Shown: piece after piece, positions 1-9,384 of the stretch
How positions within the stretch are numbered: position 1 is the stretch's first letter
How the letters are laid out: every line of letters starts with the position of its first letter
From: Chlorokybus atmophyticus
Taxonomy: Eukaryota; Streptophyta; Chlorokybophyceae; Chlorokybales; Chlorokybaceae
Reading direction: 5' to 3'
Assembly: GCA_009103225.1 (NCBI GenBank)
Contig: RHPI01002069.1
Location: forward strand, 1,222,744-1,286,743
Length of the DNA: 64,000 bases
The notes under the pieces: generated by a model
Told to the model about the DNA's origin: nothing
Database searches by the model: none
What the model saw: the letters and a program-made list of their open reading frames with translations, nothing else
Made by a program: the position numbers and the translations under genes

Positions 1-184
1 AGTGTAGTTGCAAGCTGTACATCAGCATCGCAATCTGTAGTTGTACACATCACAGTGCAGTGTTGTCACCGTCATCGCATAGCGCGCACAAGCGCTAGTG
101 TGTTGGGTGATAGCAGCACTGGAGATCCCATTGTAGAACACAAACACTCTACCCTTCATCCACTTTCACCATCGCACCAGCTGT
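1..184 (+). other. leader upstream of the retrotransposon polyprotein
   Basis: There is no gene here. This is the untranslated stretch before the first ATG of the polyprotein and would hold the end of the 5' LTR and the primer-binding site. I could not identify a convincing primer-binding site complementary to a common tRNA 3' end, and no copy of this stretch was recognised downstream of the integrase. Confidence 0.4.
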
Positions 185-3100
185 ATGAGCAGGCCCACCC
201 CGTTCTCCCCAATAGACGAGGGTGACCTCAGCAGTTGGAGCCCAACCACCAACCTCACCTACGAGCGGACCAGTGACGGGAGCATCGACCGCAGCAGCAG
301 AGGCTCGCGCTCCATCTCCGGCTTCACCCCGCTCCACTCTACTCCTCGTCATCAAGCTTCTCCACTATCATCGGACAGCGACGACAACGAGATGGAGTCT
401 TCCAGTTCAACCACATCCCTGCGCTTCTCCGGATGTGCCGGCACCACCTCGCTGGATGAGTTTATCATCAAGTTCCACTCCAAGATGCGGCAGCAAGCTC
501 TGAAGAACAAAGACTGGTCAGATGAGATCTCTTTCCACATTGCTGCTCAGTATCTTGATTATGAAGCCCACGATGTCTGGAAGTCCGTTGCTGAACTGCA
601 TCGAGTAGACGGCTATGGCGAGCTTGCCAGCACCATAGCACCTGCATCGCTGCACCGTCCAACAGGTGTCGTTCCACCTGCCACTTCAGTTGCAGTAACA
701 GGCTTGTCCATAGCTGCAGCTCTCAAGCAGGCAGAGGAGGAGGAACCGGAGTTGATACTGGTCAACTTGACCCCTGCAGAAGTTGAGTCCAAGGAGGTCA
801 CACGTCGAGTTCGCATCCTTGACCGTTCTGCCGTCATCATTGTGGAACAAAGAGCTGCACAGCAAGCGGCAGCCGCAGAGTGGGGTACTCCTCTACCTCC
901 GGCAACACCTGGCTTTCGTGCAGGAGGCAGTACCTTCACCCTCGGGTCAGTAGCACTGCGCGCACCAGCCATCTCCGTAGGTGCTGCCATCTCTGATTCG
1001 CCACTCAAGGACCTGTACGCTGCCCTGCGCCGCACCTTCCCTCCTCAGACCACCAGCAAGGTTGAGGAGCTGAGACGCTTCCGACGCAAGCCCAATGAGG
1101 ATCCCCTCCGCTTGTACTCCAGACTGGAAGGTCTGCTGAAAGACACTGACTACAAGATTGTCAGTGAGGAGGCTGCTGCAGTGATATACGTCAATGAGTT
1201 GGATGCTGCTCTGAGCGAGTCGACACGCCTGACTCTGAACTACAGCAGGCCCCTTGGCTACACCCTCAAGGAAGCTTTCGAGACTGCACAAGCCATCCAT
1301 AAGCGCGCAGTGTATGAGAAAGCGGTGCTGGACACCAACCGCAGTGCCTCACGGCCTATGGCAGGCACAAGTGCAGAGCCTCTTCGGCGGGACCGCAGCC
1401 AGGAGTCGCAAGGCATCCATTACAAGGATAAACGGTCAGCTCATGCTGCCCTTGTGGCTCCAGTGCTGTGCCACCGGTGTGGTCGACATGGCCACTACCA
1501 AAAGGAGTGCACCGAAGATTACGGCAACCTTGTGTGCGACCACTGCCACAAGACGGGACACTTGGAGACAGTATGCTGGCTCAAGTTCCCTGAGCTGCGG
1601 CCCCCTATTGGCTACAACAACAGCAACAACACTGTTGGTTACCGCGGCCACAACAACTACAACAACAACGGGGGCTACAATAACAGCAACCACGCTGGCG
1701 GCCACAACAACAGCAACAACGCTGGTGGTCGCAACAACGGCAATAACGCTGGTGGCCACAACCCCAACAACAACAACAACGCTGGCGGCCGCAAGGAAGA
1801 AGCTGGCTGTAGAGGGAAAAACCGCCCTCCACAGCACAAAGAACTTGAGGGACGTCCTCGCGCTGGAGCTGCTGCTGTAAAGGCACCAACCAATCCACCG
1901 GCTATCGACCTAGTGGCAGCTCTGATGGCGCGCGTGGCACAGCTGGAGGAAAACAAGGAGCAGGACTATCAAGCCTGCTATGCTGCTAGGTGGGCATTGA
2001 TGGCACCGAAACGGGACAGGGACACTCCCACGCCGTCACGCGTACAACCATCCAGACGGGCGCGCAGGGAAGCTGGCGCGTCGTCAACAGCGGCATCGTC
2101 GGACGCCACAAGTGGTGCTGCCTCGGCAGCCACAACCACCGCTGGGACGACGCCGTCGACGACACCGTCGGCGTCCACACCGACCACAACAATGGGTGTC
2201 AGCACTCTTGGCACCACGCTGGTCCCGGTGATGGAAAGCACCCACGCCGCAGCAACCATGGTCGTTGGGTTCGTAAGTGGTGAATCCACCACTCCTGCCT
2301 CCATCGGAGCGACCACATCAACCGCAACTGCTGCCACCCTCACAGCCGCCACTTCAGTGACGACGACTGCGGCAGGTGCCACCACCATCGCCTCAAGTAG
2401 TGCTGCCCTACCCACCGCACAACTTCTTGAGGGCCGGACGGCACCGCCACCAGCATTGGACGTCACACAGCAAGTGCCACGCGGGCCGCAAGCAGAACGC
2501 GCCTGGGCGTCGATTCTACGCAACGTGGAGCCCACCACTATTGCGTACGGACCAGGGGGGCAACGCACCACGCGCGTGGCACGCGATCATCGCATCTTGC
2601 CCCTACCACCACCAGAATACCACACGCTGCCGGAACCCACACAACAGCAACTGGAGGATGAAATCCTCGCCGGCACTGCACCAGAGATGAGGGATCGTCT
2701 GTTCGGGGTCACCTATCGCCGACCTGCAGTGTTGGAACTAGCCATCCAGTCATGCCTGGCATTACACGCACGGTTGCAGAACGCACCCAGTCAATCGCGA
2801 CAGCATATGCCCGCTCAACAGATCGACTTCGAGCCTTCGCCACTGGACCCACTCGGCCTACAGCGACACAAACTTCAAGACCTCGTGGTCACAATGTCTG
2901 ACATCGCGCTGGGCGCTGATCCCGCTCTCCGGGGGCTCACTCCAGGCAGTCGTCAAGAGCGTTTCTCTGCACTCGAACAGGCCCATCGGTATCGCATGGA
3001 CCAAGCTGCCCAAGTGGACGCGCGCCGACAAGCGTACGAAGCAGCACACGCCGTTATCGTACCAACCGTAGCGCCAGCACATGTTGCCAGCGCCTCCACG

Positions 3101-6100
3101 GCGCCGACCACGGCACACTCCACGGCGATCGCCATCGAGCAGCCGGGACACGCAACTGCAGACCAAGCGAGGGCGTTGGCACAACAATTGAGGGGGGTAA
3201 TCGCCCCGCTGCTGCGTCCTCTGGTCGAAGACATACCTGAGGATCAACGCGATGCAGGGCGAGGGTACCTCACCCCGCAAGGGGACACCACACAACGAGG
3301 AGGAGCTGGTATGGTGGGGGAGCAACAACTCCGTACCGCACTCATCCGGCAAGCAGTGATGTTGCACAGGCCTGAGGGCAACACATTAAGACAGATGATG
3401 GGGATGCAAGAGGGCAGCGCCGCTCGAGCTCGTCTCGTGACATGGCTCGCTGCCAATCACCCTGCTGTCCCACTGTTTGCTTTTGGCAACCGAGCATCAT
3501 GGTTGGGGGCATTCATTCGTTCGCTGCGACAAGCATACGACGAGGCTGCCACCACAGCCCCGGACACACTGGAGGGAGTGCAAGAGGCAATGCTTCGGCT
3601 GCCAGGGGTGGAAGCCGCACGGCAACGGCGGCGCATCGCCATTGCTCATGAGCTACACGCACAGCAGACTAACCTCCAGCGCACCCTACGTGCTCGCGCC
3701 ATGACTGTGCTCGATGTGGGAGTGGTACAAGGAAGGTGGGATGCCTACATGGCAGGGATCTTGCGAGTCCCCACCATTACTCACGGCATGCGGCGACAGC
3801 TACTACGCGCCGTATACCTGCAGCCCATGCCTCAATATCATCATTGGACAGACACGGACACCGAGCCCACGGCCACGTGGGAAGGGACATTGGTCAGAGA
3901 AGCGGCTCATGCTGTGCGATGGACGTACGCCGCGGAGCAAGCTGAACGCGAGGCAGGCCCACAAACACCGGGTCCGCCGGGGTTTCCTCCACAGCCACTG
4001 GGTACGCCCGCGGGCATGATTCCAGCTTTGCAGAGGCGTCATCCACCTGCGCCGCCACCACAACCGGCGCCGGAACCTCCAGCACCAAGGCCCCCCCGTG
4101 TCTACCAACCACCTCGACAAGGTCGGTTCGGCAGAGGGAGAGGGCAAGGAGGGGGCTCTCCGGATCCAGCAGGCAGAGGAGCTCTGGCTGCCATGCGCTC
4201 AGCATCTCCAGCTGAGGCAACTGAGTCGGAGGAACAGACACCTCGTATGAAGAGGTTGCGTATCGACGCTAACGCTGCCATGGTGGCCAACCAAGGCAAG
4301 CACGTTACCATCAACGGTCTGGCACCCAAGCGGGTAACGTTGGACACCGGAGCACAGCCTGTCATCATCGGGCGCTTCCTTGCGCGGTCCCTAGGCATAA
4401 CCAGCTCCGACTTGGTGCCTTGCCCGTACGTGTTGGACACTGCCACAGGTAGCCGGGATAAGGTGATGGGAGTCACCAGGGAGGCCTTTTGCATTCGGTT
4501 GACAGGGCTTGACCTAGCCCACACGACCGAGATCGTCCAGCAATGCGTGGTCACCAATGCCGGCTCCTTCGACTTTCTGCTTGGGCAGGATTTCAACTTC
4601 CCTGTGGGCATGGGCCTCGACTGCTGGACAGAACGAGCGTGGTTTCGGCCACATTGGGATGAGGATGACGGAGAGGTACAGGGCTTCCTGCCTCTTGAGT
4701 TGGTCTCGCGCACGCGCGCCCAACGCAAAATGGCTGCCATGGCCACACGCAGACACGCCCGCACCCGGAAGGCTGTAATGGCCATATACGACGGTGCTCG
4801 GACGCAAGTCGCTGCTGGTGCCACAACCCCGTGTCAAATCGGCGACACCTCTCCCATCCCGTACAACGAGGAGCAGGAGGAGGCCACCGTGGAAGTAGCA
4901 TTACAAGACCCTACTGAACGGCACTGGCGCGCACAGGTGGACGCACACATCTTGCTCAGCCACCCACTGATCACCACGCGCTTCCCCAATTACCGAAGCC
5001 ACGTCAAGGTGCAGGACCACCATATGGTGGCCACCGGAGTGGTGGAATTCCACACCTTTCGCAGGCAACAGGGTATCACAGTGTTGGAACTGTTTGGAGG
5101 CATTGGCAGTGGTCTTGCTATGGTCCTCAACACAGGCGCGAAGGTTACCAAATACTATTACTGCGACCCAGACCCACACGCGCAGACGGCCCTCACGCAC
5201 CACTTACGCCAATTGCACACCAGGTATCCACGTCAACTACCCCTCTCGGCGTTGCAAGGCAGCCTCAGAGCATTGCCACAAGACGTCCGGCTGATCACTG
5301 AAGATCACCTACTGTCCCTCGGCAACGTCGACCTGTTAATAGCTGGATGGGAATGCCAAGGGCACTCCCGGGCAGGCAAGGGACAAGGCCTCGAAAACCC
5401 TCGCTCCAGGTTGTTCTGGGAGCTGATGAGGATCATCCACCTCCTTCAACACCACCAGATCTCCAGACCCCTGGGGTACGTCATCGAAAATGTGCATTCA
5501 GAGGACGACAAGCGTCCGCACGTGGCCTCCGGCTACCAACAAGTTTGCTCCATTTTGGGGCACCCACTCAAGGTGAACGCGGCACGACATGGCTCGCGCG
5601 CACATCGTGTACGTGCCAAATGGACAAACTTGGCCACCGTTGAGGAGCTCATGACCGCCGAATACACGCGCAGCGCTCGGCCGCGCAACCTGCTGGTCGA
5701 CGACATCCTTGACCCCGGCCGCACAGCACAACCTGTACGGCATTATGACCACAACCACTTCTACCAGTGCAATCAGCCTGGTCAGCCCCGTCGCGCCATC
5801 CCCACATTGGTGTCCTACCCGGGCTCCTACGCATTTCGGAACGGCGGTGACGGGATGGTATGTGATGCAACCACCAACACGTTGGAAGAACCCAACGCAC
5901 GCGAACGTGAACGCGCCATGGGCTTCTTCCCCAACAGCATCACAGGTTCATCGCTGACAGACAATCAGCAATGCCAGCTGCTTGGTCGCGCCATGGACAA
6001 GAACAGCATGGTATGGCTGCTGGAGCTGAGCTTCGCGTTGCAGGACCGCTACGTGTCCTTCGAGGATCTCGAACACTTGGCTGGGGGGTGGGCTGATCGC

Positions 6101-7351
6101 GTCGACACCAAGGCAGCTCACACAGCTCTCGAGGTGGTCCACATGGAGGAACAAGCGGCAGTGACAGTGGAGGACATTCCTGTGGTTGCCAATGCAACCT
6201 CCTGGGACCATGCCATTGGCCCGTTGGCCACGGAAGACGCTCGAGAGAAGCTTGAGGCTCTCCTCAACAAATGGAGGAGCCAATTCAGCTTCAATGTAAA
6301 GGAATTGGGTACATGTTCGGTGTACCAGATGGACATCGAGCTAGTGGACACCGAGCCGGTGTTCCGGCGACAATACAGGCTCTCCAAGTTGGAAGAAGAC
6401 TTGGTGGAACAGAGATGTAAGGCGCTGCTGGATGCAGGCCTTATCGAAGAGTCCACATCGGACTTCGCAGCAGCAACCGTCATGCCCCTGAAGAAGGATT
6501 CAGCAGGCAACTGGACAGAGCGACGCATGTGTGGCGACTATCGTCCCCTCAACAACAAGACCAAGCAAGACCGGTACCCCATGCCCACAGCAGAGGGTAT
6601 TTTTGATGATGTGGGAGACTGCACAGTCTTCAGCATCCTGGACATGCGTCAGGGGTACAACCAGATCGCCATCAAGGACGAGGACAAGCACAAGACCTCC
6701 TTCTGGGGCAACCGACAGTTGTACCAATGGAAGGTAATGCCGTTCAGGCTGAAGAATGCCCCCGCCAAGTTTCAACGCGTCATGGACAAAGCCTTGAAGG
6801 GGTTGGACTGCGCGCGGTGCTACATCGATGACATCCTCATCTTCAGCCGCAGCAACAAGGAGCATCTTCAGCACATCGAAGCGGTGCTGGAACGACTCAA
6901 GGGAGTGGGGATGACCGCACACCCCGACAAGTGTACCTTCTTCACCCACAAGGTGCCGTACTTAGGGCACATGATTGTGCCCCATGGTGTGTATGTGCAG
7001 CAGGCAAAAGTAGAGGCTCTGGCAGCTATCCCTGCCCCGACAGACCTCACGCGCCTGCGCGCTTTCTTGGGACTTGCCAACTATTATCGCCGATTCGTGA
7101 AGGACTTCGCGAAGATCGCAAGGCCCCTCAACGAGCTACTGAAAAAGGAGGTGGAGTTCGCGTGGAAGGAGCCGCAACAGCAGGCCTTCGAGGAGCTGAA
7201 GAGCAGACTCACCAGCGCTCCCATCCTTCAACGTCCGGACTACGCCAAGCCTTTCATCCTTCACACCGATTGGAGCAAGCTGGGGATGGGAGCGGTGCTG
7301 GTGCAGCACGATGAGCACAAGAAGGAGCGGGTGGTGGCATACGCCAGCTGA
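185..7351 (+). CDS. retrotransposon polyprotein: gag, protease, DNA methyltransferase, reverse transcriptase, start of RNase H
   Basis: This is a 2388-residue open frame starting at ATG 185. Residues about 270-400 resemble a retrotransposon gag capsid region. Two zinc knuckles follow (CHRCGRHGHYQKEC from residue 429, and CDHCHKTGHLETVC), then an Asn/Gly-rich repeat (about 480-560). Residues about 600-1350 are Ala/Thr/Pro/Gln-rich with an unrecognised helical section and an RG-rich patch (FGRGRGQGGG). The aspartic protease has LDTGA with Asp at residue 1387. The methyltransferase spans about 1630-1950. The reverse transcriptase has YIDD at 2213-2216, and the start of RNase H (LHTDWSKLGMGAV) follows. 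The frame stops at TGA 7349-7351 inside RNase H, and homology continues in the same frame after the stop. The natural product was probably one continuous polyprotein through integrase. Confidence 0.9.
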   Translation: MSRPTPFSPIDEGDLSSWSPTTNLTYERTSDGSIDRSSRGSRSISGFTPLHSTPRHQASPLSSDSDDNEMESSSSTTSLRFSGCAGTTSLDEFIIKFHSKMRQQALKNKDWSDEISFHIAAQYLDYEAHDVWKSVAELHRVDGYGELASTIAPASLHRPTGVVPPATSVAVTGLSIAAALKQAEEEEPELILVNLTPAEVESKEVTRRVRILDRSAVIIVEQRAAQQAAAAEWGTPLPPATPGFRAGGSTFTLGSVALRAPAISVGAAISDSPLKDLYAALRRTFPPQTTSKVEELRRFRRKPNEDPLRLYSRLEGLLKDTDYKIVSEEAAAVIYVNELDAALSESTRLTLNYSRPLGYTLKEAFETAQAIHKRAVYEKAVLDTNRSASRPMAGTSAEPLRRDRSQESQGIHYKDKRSAHAALVAPVLCHRCGRHGHYQKECTEDYGNLVCDHCHKTGHLETVCWLKFPELRPPIGYNNSNNTVGYRGHNNYNNNGGYNNSNHAGGHNNSNNAGGRNNGNNAGGHNPNNNNNAGGRKEEAGCRGKNRPPQHKELEGRPRAGAAAVKAPTNPPAIDLVAALMARVAQLEENKEQDYQACYAARWALMAPKRDRDTPTPSRVQPSRRARREAGASSTAASSDATSGAASAATTTAGTTPSTTPSASTPTTTMGVSTLGTTLVPVMESTHAAATMVVGFVSGESTTPASIGATTSTATAATLTAATSVTTTAAGATTIASSSAALPTAQLLEGRTAPPPALDVTQQVPRGPQAERAWASILRNVEPTTIAYGPGGQRTTRVARDHRILPLPPPEYHTLPEPTQQQLEDEILAGTAPEMRDRLFGVTYRRPAVLELAIQSCLALHARLQNAPSQSRQHMPAQQIDFEPSPLDPLGLQRHKLQDLVVTMSDIALGADPALRGLTPGSRQERFSALEQAHRYRMDQAAQVDARRQAYEAAHAVIVPTVAPAHVASASTAPTTAHSTAIAIEQPGHATADQARALAQQLRGVIAPLLRPLVEDIPEDQRDAGRGYLTPQGDTTQRGGAGMVGEQQLRTALIRQAVMLHRPEGNTLRQMMGMQEGSAARARLVTWLAANHPAVPLFAFGNRASWLGAFIRSLRQAYDEAATTAPDTLEGVQEAMLRLPGVEAARQRRRIAIAHELHAQQTNLQRTLRARAMTVLDVGVVQGRWDAYMAGILRVPTITHGMRRQLLRAVYLQPMPQYHHWTDTDTEPTATWEGTLVREAAHAVRWTYAAEQAEREAGPQTPGPPGFPPQPLGTPAGMIPALQRRHPPAPPPQPAPEPPAPRPPRVYQPPRQGRFGRGRGQGGGSPDPAGRGALAAMRSASPAEATESEEQTPRMKRLRIDANAAMVANQGKHVTINGLAPKRVTLDTGAQPVIIGRFLARSLGITSSDLVPCPYVLDTATGSRDKVMGVTREAFCIRLTGLDLAHTTEIVQQCVVTNAGSFDFLLGQDFNFPVGMGLDCWTERAWFRPHWDEDDGEVQGFLPLELVSRTRAQRKMAAMATRRHARTRKAVMAIYDGARTQVAAGATTPCQIGDTSPIPYNEEQEEATVEVALQDPTERHWRAQVDAHILLSHPLITTRFPNYRSHVKVQDHHMVATGVVEFHTFRRQQGITVLELFGGIGSGLAMVLNTGAKVTKYYYCDPDPHAQTALTHHLRQLHTRYPRQLPLSALQGSLRALPQDVRLITEDHLLSLGNVDLLIAGWECQGHSRAGKGQGLENPRSRLFWELMRIIHLLQHHQISRPLGYVIENVHSEDDKRPHVASGYQQVCSILGHPLKVNAARHGSRAHRVRAKWTNLATVEELMTAEYTRSARPRNLLVDDILDPGRTAQPVRHYDHNHFYQCNQPGQPRRAIPTLVSYPGSYAFRNGGDGMVCDATTNTLEEPNARERERAMGFFPNSITGSSLTDNQQCQLLGRAMDKNSMVWLLELSFALQDRYVSFEDLEHLAGGWADRVDTKAAHTALEVVHMEEQAAVTVEDIPVVANATSWDHAIGPLATEDAREKLEALLNKWRSQFSFNVKELGTCSVYQMDIELVDTEPVFRRQYRLSKLEEDLVEQRCKALLDAGLIEESTSDFAAATVMPLKKDSAGNWTERRMCGDYRPLNNKTKQDRYPMPTAEGIFDDVGDCTVFSILDMRQGYNQIAIKDEDKHKTSFWGNRQLYQWKVMPFRLKNAPAKFQRVMDKALKGLDCARCYIDDILIFSRSNKEHLQHIEAVLERLKGVGMTAHPDKCTFFTHKVPYLGHMIVPHGVYVQQAKVEALAAIPAPTDLTRLRAFLGLANYYRRFVKDFAKIARPLNELLKKEVEFAWKEPQQQAFEELKSRLTSAPILQRPDYAKPFILHTDWSKLGMGAVLVQHDEHKKERVVAYAS
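5069..6050 (+). other. C5-cytosine DNA methyltransferase domain inside the polyprotein
   Basis: The domain transfers a methyl group from S-adenosylmethionine to cytosine C5. Visible motifs are motif I LELFGGIGSG (residue 1634 on, cofactor binding), an acidic YYYCDPD after the second strand, motif IV GWECQGHS with the catalytic Cys at residue 1724, motif VI ENV (Glu at 1768), a motif VIII-like arginine stretch (SRAHRVRAKW), and a C-terminal LLGRAMD.NSMVWL that fits motif X. Motif IV has Glu where almost all family members have Pro (PCQ). The order of motifs is the usual unpermuted one, and a short target-recognition region sits between VIII and IX. The domain is in frame between protease and RT, so it would be made as part of the polyprotein. 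Whether it is active cannot be told from sequence; all main catalytic residues except the motif IV Pro are present. Confidence 0.9.
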
Positions 7352-8262
7352 AGCAACAACAGCGCCGAGGCCAACTACAGCAGCTATGAAGGGGAATGCC
7401 TCGCTGCAGTGTGGGCCATCTCCTTCTTCCGACCTTTTCTCTTTGGTCGACAGTTCCAACTGATCACCGATCATCAGCCCCTCAAGTGGCTGATGACAAA
7501 CCAACATCTGACAGGGAAACTTGCTCGATGGGCCCTGCTGTTACAGGAATACGACTTCGAGATTGACCACCGCGCTGGCCTCACCAACCAAGACGCCGAT
7601 GGCCTCAGCCGCAACCCCCACCTCAGCACCAACGACGCAACTGGAGCGCGGCATGAGCTCATCCCTGCAGCAACAGCTCCCACCATGGCAGCCATGTTTG
7701 CTGCTGCCGCGTTGCGCTCAGGGCGCAAGACCAACACCACAACCTCAGCAGTGGTAGAGGAGATTCCTGCCCTTGAGTCTACCGACCCTGCGGCAATCAC
7801 ACCCTTGGGAGACGCCCACGCGGCCGACATTGACGTCGATAACACAGAGCTGGCGTCCATTGACACCAGGCAGGACATATGGCACGACAAGCCATCACTC
7901 TCCTTTCTTCAACGTGGCCATCTCCCCTCTGGCATGAGCGCTCGAGAGAAGGACCGAGTCAACCAACGCACCCGTCACTATCGATGGGCAGGTGACAAGC
8001 TGTATCGCCGCTTCCACGACGAAGACAAGGAAGTGCCGACACCAGTCACACGCGAGGACATCATCACTTCCCTCCACACTGAGCTTGGACACTTTGGTGT
8101 CAAGTGCACAGTCAGTCTAGTGAGAGCACAATATTGGTGGTATGGATTAACAAAACAGGTGCAAAGGTTCGTCAGCCAATGCCAGCAGTGTGACATGGTG
8201 CGCGCCAGCCTCAACACGCGTAGCGCCACCTTGCACCCACTCCCCATCTCCGGTCTCTTACT
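7352..8262 (+). pseudogene. retrotransposon RNase H remainder and integrase zinc-binding domain (after an in-frame stop)
   Basis: This continues the frame of the upstream polyprotein after TGA 7349-7351. It holds the rest of RNase H (ITDHQPLKWLMT, then DHRAGLTNQDADGLSRNP, the usual RNase H end of gypsy elements), a variable linker, and the integrase HHCC zinc-binding domain (His pair at HTELGHFG, Cys pair at CQQC). The frame is lost near 8250-8265, where integrase homology moves to the +1 frame. An upstream GTG at 7409 is not a credible start; the segment is only meaningful as part of the polyprotein. Confidence 0.85.
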
Positions 8263-8264
8263 GA

Positions 8265-9335
8265 TGGGGACTCGACATCTTGGGGGACTTGGCACCCTCA
8301 GCACGTGGCAACCATTACATCCTGGTCATGATTGAGCACTTCTCCAAATGGGTGGAGCTGGTGCCATTACCCGACAAGAGCAGCAGGGGGGTGTCTCAAG
8401 CCTTCCTCTCTCACGTTCTCAGCCGCTTTGGCAGCTGCGCCGAGGTCATCACCGACCAAGGTACTGAGTTCAGAGGGGAATTCGACACCCTCTTGGACAA
8501 ATGTTACATCGACCACCGCCGTACCTCGCGTGATCACCCTTAAGCCGACGGCCTCGCCGAGCGGACAGTACAGACCATCAAGAAGGCACTCCGCAAATAC
8601 GTGTTGAAGTACAAGAAGGACACTTGGGATGACCACCTCCCCTGGGTGGCCCTTGGATATCGGTTGTCAAAACAGGCGGCTCTGCGGGAGTACAGCCCGT
8701 ACTACCTGCTGTTTGGGCGACCACCATTGCTCCCCTTCCGTGCGCAACAGGAGGTGGATCGCGTCGTGAACAACCTCGACGACCCTGACTGGATGCACCA
8801 CGACATCACCACGCGCGCCGCACTTTTCGAGCGCACCGTCCCCATGGCCTTCAACAATCTGCGCATCGCGCAGCATCGCGACACGCTGCGCTACGAGCGC
8901 GTACGCAGCGGCTTTTACAAGGAGCGCCAACGGCGATTCCAAGCGGGGGACTTTGCCTATCGCATGGCAGCCACCAAAGACACGCTTGACACCTCCGTAG
9001 GCCGCACCGTCTACAAGGTACTCAAAGTGTACCCCACAGGGGTGCTGGATCTCCTGAGTCAAAACGGAGAAAGGTTGAAGGACAACATGGTGAACTGTGC
9101 GCCATGTCACCTCCCTTACGTAGCCGGCTTCGGGCGTATCCAGCACCCTCGTCCTACGCGCAGCACACGCTGTGAACACTGCGGCAGCGCCGGCGACGAC
9201 GCACTCATGATGCTCTGCGATGGCTGCAACAAAGGCCTGCATTGCTACTGCCTGGAGCCACCTTTGGACACGATACCTATGGAAGAATATTGGTGCGACG
9301 ACTGCCGTACCAACGGCCCTCCTCACTTGCGCTAG
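8265..9335 (+). pseudogene. retrotransposon integrase core and C-terminal PHD finger (broken by a stop)
   Basis: The frame resumes with LDILGDLAP, the first catalytic Asp region, then FSKWVELVPLPDKSS, VITDQGTEF with the second Asp, and LAERTVQTIKKAL with the catalytic Glu. TAA at 8541-8543 interrupts the core just before that Glu. The region after 8601 is open to TAG 9333-9335 and includes the usual integrase tail (LFGRPPLLPF and a basic C-terminal domain). The last 45 or so residues (9171-9305) form a PHD finger with Cys4-His-Cys3 spacing: CEHC, MLCDGC, LHCYC, WCDDC. PHD fingers read histone H3 tails, so this is likely a targeting module, taking the place that a chromodomain takes in chromoviruses. 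Confidence 0.85.
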
Positions 9336-9370
9336 CAGCTGAGCTCTAGAGCTGGAACCTTCCCCAGAGC

Positions 9371-9384
9371 CCAGGGGGGGTGGC
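9371..9384 (+). other. probable polypurine tract and start of the 3' LTR
   Basis: The run AGGGGGGG directly followed by TGGCTTG lies 36 bases after the last stop of the polyprotein, where the plus-strand primer of an LTR element belongs. The LTR start is inferred from the TG dinucleotide only; the LTR end was not found. Confidence 0.45.

Larger units (their letters stand above)
1..9384 (+). mobile_element. Ty3/gypsy-type LTR retrotransposon carrying a DNA methyltransferase and a PHD finger
   Basis: One element accounts for this stretch. Domain order on the plus strand is gag with two CCHC knuckles, a long low-complexity middle region, aspartic protease, C5-cytosine DNA methyltransferase, reverse transcriptase, RNase H, integrase, PHD finger. 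RT-RNaseH before integrase is the Ty3/gypsy order. A purine run (about 9371-9380) after the last stop is a likely polypurine tract, so the 3' LTR should begin near 9381. I could not match the first 184 bases to anything downstream of 9381, so neither LTR is proven; the 5' LTR may lie outside the window. Three lesions (stop at 7349-7351, frameshift near 8250-8265, stop at 8541-8543) make this copy non-autonomous, but the rest reads cleanly, so it is young. Retrotransposons with captured cytosine methyltransferases are known from dinoflagellates and charophyte algae. Confidence 0.9.

Noticed and set aside
1-184. 5' LTR of the methyltransferase element
   Set aside because: No matching copy was found downstream of 9,381, so the terminal repeat could not be shown; left as leader sequence.
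1610-1795. Regularly repeated AACAACAACGCTGGTGGC-like units, CRISPR-like at first sight
   Set aside because: The units are coding low complexity (Asn/Gly-rich) inside gag, with no spacers, in a eukaryotic genome.
4102-4824. 240-codon minus-strand open frame inside the retrotransposon polyprotein
   Set aside because: It lies antisense to well-recognised protease-coding sequence and has no family signature; a by-product of GC-rich codon use. The same applies to 1978-2571 and 8667-9440 on the minus strand.
9171-9335. PHD finger as an exon of a separate host gene
   Set aside because: It is in the same open frame as the integrase tail with no splice sites between, and the polypurine tract follows directly.
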